From NCBI RefSeq assembly GCF_032854445.1, contig NW_027017956.1, forward strand, positions 434,001-498,000: 64,000 nt of DNA, read 5' to 3'. Below the pieces are notes generated by a model. It was not told where the DNA came from. It ran no database searches and saw only the letters and a list, made by a program, of their open reading frames with translations. Below are positions 11,465 through 23,274 of the stretch, piece after piece. Both the position numbers and the translations under genes were made by a program. Source of the stretch: Liolophura sinensis. Taxonomy: Eukaryota; Mollusca; Polyplacophora; Chitonida; Chitonidae. How positions within the stretch are numbered: position 1 is the first letter of the stretch; each line of letters begins with the position of its first letter.

Positions 11465-12306
11465 GAATTATTTTTAGAATAAATCGCTTCCGAACTCTGG
11501 TATTTTCACCTTAGTTTAACTAAACGCCATCATATCGTATTTATGTTAATTACATGTAGTATTGTAATAGGCATGTTCTTAAGTCAAGTGGCCCTTTGTT
11601 AGACTGTTTAGCCTTTCAAAACGGAAACTACAGGTATGCATATTTAAGAGAACTTAAGTTTGTCCTTTTTTAAAACCATTTTCTTCATTCCTCAATGAAA
11701 AATACATGCATTGTTTCGCACCCCTATTTGCAGCGTACTGGCAATGGGCCAAATGTGTAGAATACGATATCTGTGAAATTAATCTGACTGCAATAAGATC
11801 AGAAAATTCGACCCCAATTCTTTGATGGTTTTCTCTACGGTTCTTCTATATCGGGACTAGTCTTGCTGACAATGGTAACTCATGCTCGTCGGCAGGTACA
11901 CGTACGTTAATGAGATCAATAACTTTGTCTCTTTCTTTCAGGACAAATATGTAACTTATTAAACTAACGGTTTTGACAGATAAATGTAACAGCTCTGTGA
12001 TCTCATCATGTTAGAAATGAAATAAAAAATGCGATATAGACGTACTTGAGCTCCTAATATGTTTTTTCCAGAGTGCTTACGGTGGACTTCGTTTGGATTC
12101 TGTGAGGGTTTTGATAGGTCTGTTATATGTTAATTGTGGATTACTGAAAACTCGCTCCACTAACATTATATATACAAACATGTATGCTTAAAGCCTTCCT
12201 TTCACTAGGAAATAAAATAGCCTGAGTAGGAGCCTTGTCAGGTGGGGTTATGTATGGGAGGACTAAGGTTTGCCTGAAGTGAAAGACATAGGTACAGTAA
12301 ATGGCG

Positions 12307-12347
12307 CAGAGACATACATGTCTTTACAGATAAATGTTATCTGATCG
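12307..12347 (+). repeat. 41-nt direct repeat, left copy, upstream of SINE
   Basis: This runs from CAGAGACATACATGTC to TCTGATCG. Its partner at 12735-12775 differs at only a few positions. Removing the SINE and one target-site duplication leaves the two copies 50 bp apart, so they were a short tandem duplication before the SINE inserted. Confidence 0.75.
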
Positions 12348-12359
12348 TCAGTTGCACAG

Positions 12360-12725
12360 ACCGGCCCGGATAGCACAGTTGGTAGAGCGTCCGCTTCGGG
12401 ACCGGTAGATCCAGGATCAATCCTTGGTCGAGTCACACCTAAGACTTTAAAAGAGGAAGTTGTGACATCCTCGTTTGGCGTTCAGCATGAAGGGGGATAG
12501 TGCAACGACTGGTTGACCCGTTTTAGTATAATGGCTCGGGCGGGGCGGCTTACTTGCCTTCGGTAAGTCGTCTCAGTGATGCAGCACTAAATAAAAGAGC
12601 GGTGAAAATCCGTCCTGCAACAAGGAGGCACATTACACGTGCATGCACCCTAATGATTCCTTCGTCGTCATATGACTGAAAAATTGTTGAGTACGACGTT
12701 AAACCCCAAGCACTCACTCACTCAC
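12360..12725 (+). mobile_element. tRNA-derived SINE, copy 3 (366 bp)
   Basis: Duplications at 12348-12359 and 12726-12737. Here the right duplication abuts non-satellite sequence, which is the best evidence that it is a true target-site duplication and not a chance match to the CTCAGTTGCA found in many monomers. Two private changes: the body hairpin is broken (GACATCCTC), and CCGTTTCAG has become CCGTTTTAG, creating an internal TTTT. Confidence 0.88.
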
Positions 12726-12734
12726 TCAGTTGCA

Positions 12735-12775
12735 CAGCGACATACATGTCTATACAGAAAAATGCTATCTGATCG
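12735..12775 (+). repeat. 41-nt direct repeat, right copy, downstream of SINE
   Basis: This runs from CAGCGACATACATGTC to TCTGATCG. In every other block this copy is cut after CAGCGACATACA, where the minisatellite begins. Block 3 is therefore the only place where the complete right copy survives. Confidence 0.75.
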
Positions 12776-13445
12776 CAGTCAGTGTAAAATTCCTGACGGT
12801 GTTTACTGTGCAGCAGAGATTCAGGATGGTGCTTACTGTGTAGCAGAGTTTCAGGATGGTATTTACTGTGCAGCAGAGATTCAGGATGGTGTTTACGGTG
12901 CAACAGAGATTCAGTATGGTGTTAATTGATTTAATCAACGATTCAGGAAAACACAGTGATCCAGGTTTAGAAGCTTCAGGTTATATTAATATCTTGAAGT
13001 AATGATACTGCGTTGCTTGAAACCATTTAAACATCCGAATTCCACTGACTCTGTCAACACGCTGGATGAAAGAATATATTGGAGTGAAATCAGATAGAGA
13101 AACACATGATTTTCTATCGGCCTCACAACGTTTTACATTTAACTTACTTATTTAATTTTTGTTTGAGGAGGGCCTCAGTTACCGAGGGGGTCAGCACGCC
13201 ATCGCCCTCTGTAATCCCACATGGAACACTGGGGTTAGAGCTGATTTCCTAGCTGGCACCATCTTTTAAGTGCCAATATTGAGAAATGCCTTCTATTTCT
13301 TCTCAACGATCAACGGTACAAAGACGCAGTTTGGACCAAATACACGCTAAAAAGCTCATCTTATCCCCACACATTATCCACACTAAATCTTTCATTTTTC
13401 CCCTCAGCTGAAATAGACTAAATCCAGTTAAAGAGACTCGTGTCT
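12738..13445. other. Single-copy island between block 3 and array 4
   Basis: About 708 bp found once in the window. In order: the right 41-nt repeat, a 30-bp minisatellite (12781-12930), then about 515 bp without recognisable genes. The latter contains a T-rich stretch near 13140-13165, an inverted repeat GAGGGC/GCCCTC (13168-13173 with 13204-13209) and another, TTGAGAA/TTCTCAA (13279-13285 with 13300-13306). The section around 13160-13290 is richer in G and C than its surroundings and may be an old mobile-element fragment, but I do not recognise it. The right edge grades into minisatellite at TATGATAGCATGCTC. Confidence 0.85.
12781..12930 (+). repeat. 30-bp minisatellite, 5 copies
   Basis: Five head-to-tail units start at 12781, 12811, 12841, 12871 and 12901. 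The core is CAGAGATTCAGGATGGT followed by a TTTACTGTG-type segment. The outer copies are the most diverged. The + strand is open through it (frame 12672-12929, 10-residue repeats with a QDG-Y core), as expected when the period is a multiple of three. The frame starts in the SINE tail and has no sign of being a gene. Confidence 0.9.
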
Positions 13446-15731
13446 TATGATAGCATGCTCAGTTACAAGATAAACATTGTAAACATTATATTATCACGCT
13501 CACTTACAAGGAAAACATTGTAATCATTATAATAGAAAGCTCAGTTACAAGATGAAAATTGTAATCATAATAGCATGTTCAGTTACAAGATGAATATTGT
13601 AATCATTATAATAACATCATCAGTTACAAAATGAACATTGTATTCATTATATTAGCACGTTCAATTACAACATGAACATTGTAATCATTATAATAGCATG
13701 CTCAGTTACAAGATGAACATTGTAAACAGTATAATAGCGTGCCCATTTACAAAATGAACATTGTCATCATTATAATAGCATGCTAAGTTACAAGATGAAC
13801 ATTGTAATCATTATAAAAACATCATCAGTTACAAGGTGAACATTGTAATCAGTATAAAAGCATGCTCAGTTGCAAAATGAACATTGTAATCATTATAATA
13901 GCATGTTCAGTTACAAGGTGAACATTGTAATTATTATAAAAACATGCCCAGTTACAAGATGAACATTGTAATACTTCTAATAGCATGTTCAGTTACGAAG
14001 TGAACATTGTAATCATTATAATAGCATGCTCAGTTTCAAGATAAACATTGTAATCATTATAATATCATTTTCAGTTGCAAGATGAAGATTGTAATCGACA
14101 TAATAGCATGTTCAGTTACAAGATGAACATTGTAATCATTGTAATAGCATGTTCAGTTACAAAGTGAACATTGTAATCCTTATAATTGCATGTTCAGTTA
14201 CAAGATGAACATTGTAATCATGATAAAAACATCATCAGTTGCAAGGTGAACATTGTAATCAGTATACAAGCATGCTCAGTTGCAAATTGGACATTGTAAT
14301 CATTACAATAGCATATTCAGTTACAAGGTGAACATTGTAATCATTATAATCAAGTGCTCAGTTACAAGGTGAACATTATAATCATTACAATAGCGTGCTC
14401 AGTTACAAGATGAACATTGTAATCATTATAAAAACATGCCCAGTTACAAGATGAACATTGTAATAGTTAAAATAGCATGATCAGTTACGAAGTGAACATT
14501 GTAATCATTATAATATCATTTTCAGTTGCAAGATAAACATTGTAATCAGTATACAAGCATGCTCAGTTGCAAGATAAACATTGTAATCATTACATTAGCA
14601 TATTCACTTACAAGATGAATATTGTAATCATTATAATAACATCATCAGTTACAAAGTAAACATTGTATTCATTATATTAGCACGTTCAATTACAAGATGA
14701 ACATTGTAATCATTATAAAAGCATGTTCAGTTACAAGGTGAACATTGTAATCTTTATAAAAACATTCTCAGTTACAAGATGAACATTCTAATCATTATAA
14801 TAGCATGTTCATTTACAAGGTGGACATTGTAAGTATAAAAGCATGCTCAGTTGCAAAATGGACATTGTAATCATTACATAAGCATATTTAGTTACAAGAT
14901 GAATATTGTAATCATTATATAAACATCATCAGTTACAAAATGAACATTGTATTCATTATATTAGCACGTTCAATTACAGGATGAACATTGTAATCATTAT
15001 AATATCATGCTCAATTGCAAGATAAAGATTGTAATCGACATAATAGCATGTTCAGTTACAAGATGAACATTGTAATCATTGTAATAGCATGATCAGTTAC
15101 AAAGTGAACATTGTAATCCTTATAATTGCATGTTCAGTTACCAGATGAACGTTGTAATCATTATAAAAACATCATCAGTTCCTAGGTGAACATTGTAATC
15201 TGTATACAAGCATGCTCAGTTGCAAAATGGACATTGTAATCATTGCAATAGCATATTCAGTTACAAGATGAATATTGCAATCATTATAATAATGTGCTCA
15301 GTTACAAGGAGAACATTGAAATCATTACAATAGCGTGCTCAGTTACAAGGTGAACATTGTAATCATTATAAAAACATGCCCAGTTACAAGATGAACATTG
15401 TAATAGTTAAAATAGCATGCTCAAATACAAGATGAGCAATGTAATCATTATAATAGCATGCTCAATTACAAGATGAAAATTGTAATTCGTATAATAGCAT
15501 GCTCAGTTACAACATGAACATTGTAATCATTATAATAGCATGTTTAGTTACAAGATGAACATTGTAATCAGTATAATAGCATGCTCAGTTACAAAATTAA
15601 TATTTTAATTATTACACTAGTATGCCCAGTTACAAGATGAACATTGTAATCAGTATAATAGCGTGCTCAGTTACAAGATGAGCAATGTAATCATTATAAT
15701 AGCATGTTCAGTTACCAGATGAACATTGTAA
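13446..15731 (+). repeat. 41-bp minisatellite array 4 with degenerate left edge (about 56 monomers)
   Basis: The only array not beginning at TACAAGATGAAG. Its first monomers are unusually diverged: AACATTATATTATCACGC, then CACTTACAAGGAAAACATTG, then ATAGAAAGCTCAG, then a shortened AATCATAATAGC. From about 13570 it adopts familiar variants, and the right two thirds follow the standard order, including the 38-bp marker near 14811-14848. Decay confined to one end is typical of the edge of a tandem array. Confidence 0.95.
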
Positions 15732-17008
15732 GAATTATTTTTAGAATAAATCGCTTCCAAACTCTGGTATATTCACCTTAGTTTAACTAAACGCCATCAT
15801 ATCGTATTTATGTTAATTACATGTAATATTGTAATAGGCATGTTCTTAAGTCAAGTGGCCCTTTGTTAGACTGTTTAGCCTTTCAAAACGAAAAATACAG
15901 GTATGCATATTTAAGAGAACTTAAGTTTGTCCTTTTTTAAAACCATTTTCTTCATTCCTCAATGAAAAATACATGCATTGTTTCGCACCCCTATTTGCAG
16001 CGTACTGGCAATGGGCCAAATGTGTAGAATACGATATCTGTAAAATTAATCTGACTGCAATAAGATCAGAAAATTCGACCCCAATTCTTTGATGGTTTTC
16101 TCTACGGTTCTTCTATATCGGGACTAGTCTTGCTGACAATGGTAACTCATGCTCGTCGGCAGGTACACGTACGTTAATGAGATCAATAACTTTGTCTCTT
16201 TCTTTCAGGACAAATATGTAACTTATTAAACTAACGGTTTTGACAGATAAATGTTACAGCTCTGTGATCTCATCATGTTAGAAATGAAATAACAAATGCG
16301 ATATAGACGTACTTGAGATCCTAATATTTTTTTTCCAGAGTGCTTACGGTGGACTTCGTTTGGATTCTGTGAGGGTTTTGATAGGTCTGTTATATGTTAA
16401 TTGTGTATTACTGAAAACTCGCTCCACTAATATTATATGTACAAACATGTTTGCTTAAAGCCTTCCTTTCACTAGGAAATAAAATAGCCTGAGTAGGAGC
16501 CTTGTCAGGTGGGGTTATGTATGGGAGGACTAAGGTTTGCCTGAAGTGAAAGACATAGGTACAGTAAATGGCGCAGAGACATACATGTCTTTACAGATAA
16601 ATGTTATCTGATCGTCAGTTGCACAGACCGGCCCGGATAGCACAGTTGGTAGAGCGTCCGCTTCGGGACCGGTAGATCCAGGATCAATCCTTGGTCGAGT
16701 CACACCTAAGACTTTAAAAGAGGAAGTTGTAACTTCCTCGTTTGGCGTTCAGCATGAAGGGGATAGTGCAACGACTGGTTGACCCGTTTCAGCATAATGG
16801 CTCGGGCGGGGCGGCTTACTTGCCTTCGGTAAGTCGTCTCAGTGATGCAGCACTAAATAAAAGAGCGGTGAAAATCCGTCCTGCAACAAGGAGGCACATT
16901 ACACGTGCATGCACCCTAATGATTCCTTCGTCGTCATATGACTGAAAAATTGTTGAGTACGACGTTAAACCCCAAGCACTCACTCACTCAGTTGCACAGC
17001 GACATACA
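15732..17008 (+). repeat. Inter-array block 4 (1,277 bp, mosaic)
   Basis: Mixed markers: type-B ATGTTTGCTTAAAG, CAGCATAATGG and ATTACACG, with type-A TTGTTGAGTACG and the ACATACATACAAG junction. Private changes include AACGAAAAATACAGG for AACGGAAACTACAGG, GAGATCCTAATATTTTTTTTCC for the usual GAGCTCC version, and ATGTTACAGC. Confidence 0.92.
16627..16987 (+). mobile_element. tRNA-derived SINE, copy 4 (361 bp)
   Basis: Duplications at 16615-16626 and 16988-16999. It carries the type-B hairpin (TTGTAACTTCC) with the type-A 3' end, consistent with an exchange point inside the element. Confidence 0.87.
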
Positions 17009-19196
17009 TACAAGATGAAGATTGTAATCGACATAATAGCTTGTTCAGTTACAAAATGAACATTGTAATCATTGTAATAGCATGTTAAGTTACAAAGTGA
17101 ACATTGTAATCCTTATAATTGCATGTTCAGTTACAAGATGAACATTGTAATCATTATAAAAACATCATCAGTTGCAAGGTGAACATTGTAATCAGTATAC
17201 AAGCATACTCAGTTGCAAAATGGATATTGTAATCATTACATTAGCATATTCACTTACAAGATGAACATTGTAATCATTATAATAATGTGCTCAGTTACAG
17301 GTGAACAATGTAATCATTGTAATAGCATGTTCAGTTACAAAGTGAACATTGTAATCCTTATAATTGCATGTTCAGTTACAAAGTGAACATTGTAATCATT
17401 ATAAAAACATCATCAGTTGCAAGGTGAACATTGTAATCAGTATACAAGCATGCTCAGTTGCAAAATGGACATTGTAATCATTACAATAGCATATTCAGTT
17501 ACAAGATGAACATTGTAATCATTATAATAATGCGCTCAGTTACAAGGTGAACCATGTAATCATTGTAATAGCATGTTCAGTTACAAAGTGAACATTGTAA
17601 TCCTTATAATTGCATGTTCAGTTACAAGATGAACATTGTAATCATTATAAAAACATAAACAGTTACAAGGTGAACATTGTAATCAGTATACAAGCATGCT
17701 CAGTTGCAAAATGGACATTGTAATCATTACATTAGCATATTCACTTACAAGATGAATATTGTAATTATTATAATAACATCATCAGTTACAATGTAAACAT
17801 TGTATTCATTATATTAGCTCGTTCACTTACAAGATAAACATTGTAATCATTATAAAAGCATGTTCAGCTACAAGGTGAACATAGTAATCATTTTAAAAAC
17901 ATGCTCAGTTGCAAGATGAAGATTGTAATCGACATAATAGCATGTTCAGTTATAAGATGAACATTGTAATCATTATAGAAACATCATCAGTTGCAAGGTG
18001 AACATTGTAATCAGTATACAAGCATGCTCAGTTGCAAGATAAACATTGTAATCATTACATTAGCATATTCACTTACAAGATGAATATTGTAATCATTATA
18101 ATAACATCATCAGTTACAAAGTAAACATTGTATTCATTATATTAGCACGTTCAATTACAAGATGAACATTGTAATCATTATAAAAGCATGTTCAGTTACA
18201 AGGTGAACATTGTAATCTTAATAAAATCATGCTCAGTTACAAGATGAACATTCTAATCATTATAATAGCATGTTCAGTTACAAGGTGGACATTGTAAGTA
18301 TAAAAGCATGCTCAGTTGCAAAATGGACATTGTAATCATTACATAAGCATATTTAGTTACAAGATGAATATTGTAATCATTATAATAACATCATCAGTTA
18401 CAAAATGAACATTGTATTCAATATATTAGCACGTTCAATTACAAGATGAACATTGTAATCATTATAATATCATGCTCAGTTGCAAGATAAAGATTGTAAT
18501 CGACATAATAGCATGTTCAGTTACAAGATGAACATTGTAATCATTGTAATAGCATGTTCAGTTACAAAGTGAACATTGTAATCCTTATAATTGCATGTTC
18601 AGTTACAAGATGAACGTTGTTATCATTATAAAAACATCATCAGTTCCTAGGTGAACATTGTAATCAGTATACAAGCATGCTCAGTTGCAAAATGGACATT
18701 GTAATCATTGCAATAGCATATTCAGTTACAAGATGAACATTGCAATCATTATAATAATGTGCTCAGTTACAAGGAGAACATTGAAATCATTACAATAGCG
18801 TGCTCAGTTACAAGGTGAACATTGTAATCATTATAAAAACATGCCCAGTTACAAGATGAACATTGTAATAGTTAAAATAGCATGCTCAAATACAAGATGA
18901 GCAATGTAATCATTATAATAGCATGCTCAATTACAAGATGAAAATTGTAATTCGTATAATAGCATGCTCAGTTACAACATGAACATTGTAATCATTATAA
19001 TAGCATGTTCAGTTACAAGATGAACATTGTAATCAGTATAATAGCATGCTCAGTTACAAAATTAATATTTTAATTATTACACTAGTATGCCCAGTTACAA
19101 GATGAACATTGTAATCAGTATAATAGCGTGCTCAGTTACAAGATGAGCAATGTAATCATTATAATAGCATGTTCAGTTACCAGATGAACATTGTAA
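17009..19196 (+). repeat. 41-bp minisatellite array 5 (about 53 monomers, type A)
   Basis: Short type-A array with AACATAAACAGTTACAAGG and TCGTTCACTTAC. Compared with array 2 it lacks a run of monomers between about 17215 and 17225, joining CAAGCATACTCAGTTGC directly to the GGATATTG monomer. It has a private one-base deletion at about 17297 (TTACAGGTGAAC). The 38-bp marker lies near 18272-18309. Confidence 0.96.
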
Positions 19197-20470
19197 GAAT
19201 TATTTTTAGAATAAATCGCTTCCAAACTCTGGTATATTCACCTTAGTTTAACTAAACGCCATCATATCGTATTTATGTTAATTACATGTAATATTGTAAT
19301 AGGCATGTTCTTAAGTCAAATGGCCCTTTGTTAGACTGTTTAGCCTTTCAAAACGGAAACTACAGGTATGCATATTTAAGAGAACTTAAGTTTGTCCTTT
19401 TTTAAAACCATTTTCTTCATTCCTCAATGAAAAATACATGCATTGTTTCGCACCCCTATTTGCAGCGTACTGGCAATGGGCCAAATGTGTAGAATACGAT
19501 ATCTGTGAAATTAATCTGACTGCAATAAGATCAGAAAATTCGACCCCAATTCTTTGATGGTTTTCTCTGCGGTTCTTCTATATCGGGACTAGTCTTGCTG
19601 ACAATGGTAACTGATGCTCGTCGGCAGGTACACGTACGTTAATGAGATCAATAACTTTGTCTCTTTCTTTCAGGACAAATATGTAACTTATTAAACTAAC
19701 GGTTTTGACAGATAAATGTAACAGCTCTGTGATCTCATCATGTTAGAAATGAAATAACAAAGGCGATATAGACGTACTTGAGCTCCTAATATGTTTTTTC
19801 CAGAGTGCTTACGGTGGACTTCGTTTGGATTCTGTGAGGGTTTTGATAGGTCTGTTATATGTTAATTGTGGATTACTGAAAACTCGCTCCACTAATATTA
19901 TATGTACAGACATGTTTGCTTAAAGCCTTCCTTTCAATAGGAAATAAAATAGCCTGAGTAGGATCCTTGTCAGGTGGGGTTATGTATGGGAGGACTAAGG
20001 TTTGCCTGAAGTGAAAGACATAGGTACAGTAAATGGCGCAGAGACATACATGTCTTTACAGATAAATGTTATCTGATCGTCAGTTGCACAGACCGGCCCG
20101 GATAGCACAGTTGGTAGAGCGTCCGCTTCGGGACCGGTAGATCCAGGATCAATCCTTGGTCGAGTCACACCTAAGACTTTAAAAGAGGAAGTTGTAACTT
20201 CCTCGTTTGGCGTTCAGCATGAAGGGTATAGTGCAACAACTGGTTGACCCGTTTCAGCATAATGGCTCGGGCGGGGCGGCTTACTTGCCTTCGGTAAGTC
20301 GTCTCAGTGATGCAGCACTAAATAAAAGAGCGGTGAAAATCCGTCCTGCAACAAGGAGGCACATTACACGTGCATGCACCCTAATGATTCCTTCGTCGTC
20401 ATATGACTGAAAAATTGTTTAGATACGACGTTAAACCCCAAGCACTCACTCACTCAGTTGCACAGCGACA
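19197..20470 (+). repeat. Inter-array block 5 (1,274 bp, type B)
   Basis: Near-identical to block 2, sharing TATAGTGCAACAACTGG in the SINE. Private changes are AAAGGCGATATAG, CTTTCAATAGG (which breaks the outer arm of the nested inverted repeat) and GGATCCTTGTC. Confidence 0.93.
20092..20453 (+). mobile_element. tRNA-derived SINE, copy 5 (362 bp, type B)
   Basis: Duplications at 20080-20091 and 20454-20465. It shares with copy 2 alone the substitution giving GTGCAACAACTGG, so copies 2 and 5 are probably sisters. Confidence 0.88.
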
Positions 20471-23274
20471 TACAAGATGAAGATTGTAATCGACATAATA
20501 GCATGTTCAGTTACAAAATGAGCATTGTAATCATTGTAATAGCATGTTAAGTTACAAAGTGAACATTGTAATCCTTATAATTGCATGTTCAGTTACAAGA
20601 TGAACATTGTAATCATTATAAAAACATCATCAGTTGCAAGGTGAACATTGTAATCAGTATACAAGCATGCTCAGTTGCAAAATGGACATTGTAATCATTA
20701 CAATAGCATATTCAGTTACAAGATGAACATTGTAATCATTATAATCATGTGCTCAGTTACAAGGTGAACATTGTAATCATTACAATAGCGTGCTCAGTTA
20801 CAAGATGAACATTGTAATCATTATAAAAACATGCCCAGTTACAAGATAAACATTGTAATAGTTAAAATAGCATGATCAGTTACGAAGTGAACATTGTAAT
20901 CATTATAATAGCATGCTCAGTTGCAAGATAAACATTGTAATCATTATAATATCATTTTCAGTTACAAGATGAAGATTGTAATCGACATAATAGCATGTTC
21001 AGTTACAAGATGAACATTGTAATCATTGTAATAGTATGTTCAGTTACAAAGTAAACATTGTAATCATTATAATGGCGTCAACGGTTACAAAATCACCATT
21101 GTAATCAATATAAAAGCATGCTCAGTTACAAAATGAATATTGCAATTATTATATTAGCATATGTAGTTACAAGATGAACATTGTAATCATTATTATAGCA
21201 TATGTAGTTACAAGATGAACATTTTAATCATTATAAAAACATCATCAGTTACAAGGTGAACATTGTAATCAGTATAAAAGCATGCTCAGTTGCAAAATGG
21301 ATATTGTAATCATTACATTAGCATATTCACTTACAAGATGAACATTGTAATCATTATAATAATGTGCTCAGTTACAAGGTGAACAATGTAATCATTGTAA
21401 TAGCATGTTCAGTTACAAAGTGAACATTGTAATCCTTATAATTGCATGTTCAGTTACAAAGTGAACATTGTAATCATTATAAAAACATCATCAGTTGCAA
21501 GGTGAACATTGTAATCAGTATACAAGCATGCTCAGTTGCAAAATGGACATTGTAATCATTACAATAGCATATTTAGTTACAAGATAAACATTGTAATCAT
21601 TATAATAATGCGCTCAGTTACAAGGTGAACCATGTAATCATTGTAATAGCATGTTCAGTTACAAAGTGAACATTGTAATCCTTATAATTGCATGTTCAGT
21701 TACAAGATGAACATTGTAATCATTATAAAAACATAAACAGTTACAAGGTGAACATTGTAATCAGTATACAAGCATGCTCAGTTGCAAAATGGACATTGTA
21801 ATCATTACATTAGCATATTCACTTACAAGATGAATATTGTAATTATTATAATAACATCATCAGTTACAATGTAAACATTGTATTCATTATATTAGCTCGT
21901 TCACTTACAAGATAAACATTGTAATCATTATAAAAGCATGTTCAGCTACAAGGTGAACATAGTAATCATTTTAAAAACATGCTCAGTTGCAAGATGAAGA
22001 TTGTAATCGACATAATAGCATGTTCAGTTATAAGATGAACATTGTAATCATTATAAAAACATCATCAGTTGCAAGGTGAACATTGTAATCAGTATACAAG
22101 CATGCTCAGTTGCAAGATAAACATTGGAATCATTACATTAGCATATTCACTTACAAGATGAATATTGTAATCATTATAATAACATCATCAGTTACAAAGT
22201 AAACATTGTATTCATTATATTAGCACGTTCAATTACAAGATGAACATTGTAATCATTATAAAAGCATGTTCAGTTACATGGTGAACATTGTAATCTTTAT
22301 AAAATCATGCTCAGTTACAAGATGAACATTCTAATCATTATAATAGCATGTTCAGTTACAAGGTGGACATTGTAAGTATAAAAGCATGCTCAGTTGCAAA
22401 ATGGACATTGTAATCATTACATAAGCATATTTAGTTACAAGATGAATATTGTAATCATTATAATAACATCATTAGTTACAAAATGAACATTGTATTTAAT
22501 ATATTAGCACGTTCAATTACAAGATGAACATTGTAATCATTATAATATCATGCTCAGTTGCAAGATAAAGATTGTAATCGACATAATAGCATGTTCAGTT
22601 ACAAGATGAACATTGTAATCATTGTAATAGCATGTTCAGTTACAAAGTGAACATTGTAATCCTTATAATTGCATGTTCAGTTACAAGATGAACATTGTAA
22701 TCATTATAAAAACATCATCAGTTGCAAGGTGAACATTGTAATCAGTATACAAGCATGCTCAGTTGCAAAATGGACATTGTAATTATTGCAATAGCATATT
22801 CAGTTACAAGATGAACTTTGCAATCATTATAATAATGTGCTCAGTTACAAGGAGAACATTGAAATCATTACAATAGCGTGCTCAGTTACAAGGTGAACAT
22901 TGTAATCATTATAAAAACATGCCCAGTTACAAGATGAACATTGTAATAGTTAAAATAGCATGCTCAAATACAAGATGAGCAATGTAATCATTATAATAGC
23001 ATGCTCAATTACAAGATGAAAATTGTAATTCGTATAATAGCATGCTCAGTTACAACATGAACATTGTAATCTTTATAATAGCATGTTCAGTTTCAAGATC
23101 AACATTGTAATCAGTATAATAGCATGCTCAGTTACAAAATTAATATTTTAATTATTACACTAGTATGCTCAGTTACAAGATGAACATTGTAATCAGTATA
23201 ATAGCGTGCTCAGTTACAAGATGAGCAATGTAATCATTATAATAGCATGTTCAGTTACCAGATGAACATTGTAA
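20471..23274 (+). repeat. 41-bp minisatellite array 6 (about 68 monomers, B start and A remainder)
   Basis: The first monomers carry the type-B AAAATGAGCATTG. The rest follows type-A order (AACATAAACAG, TCGTTCACTTAC) with one more monomer than array 2. Private changes include ATGGCGTCAACGG (21072 region), AACATTGGAATC (22126 region) and TTACATGGTG (22275 region). It reads CATCAGTTGCAAGG near 22708, where arrays 1 and 2 have CATCAGTTCCTAGG. Confidence 0.96.

Larger units (their letters stand above)
11465..12737 (+). repeat. Inter-array block 3 (mosaic type), adjoining unique DNA
   Basis: The left part runs from GAATTATTTTTAG as usual and mixes markers: GCGTACTGGC and ATTACACGTGC (type B) with ATGTATGCTTAAAG and TTGTTGAGTACG (type A). 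It is the only block whose SINE is not followed by minisatellite. After the right target-site duplication it continues as CGACATACATGTCTATACAG, the apparent original flank. Confidence 0.92.

Noticed and set aside
12672-12929. 85-codon + frame and the overlapping 61-codon - frame (12718-12903)
   Set aside because: Both are by-products of the 30-bp minisatellite. The + frame starts in the SINE tail.
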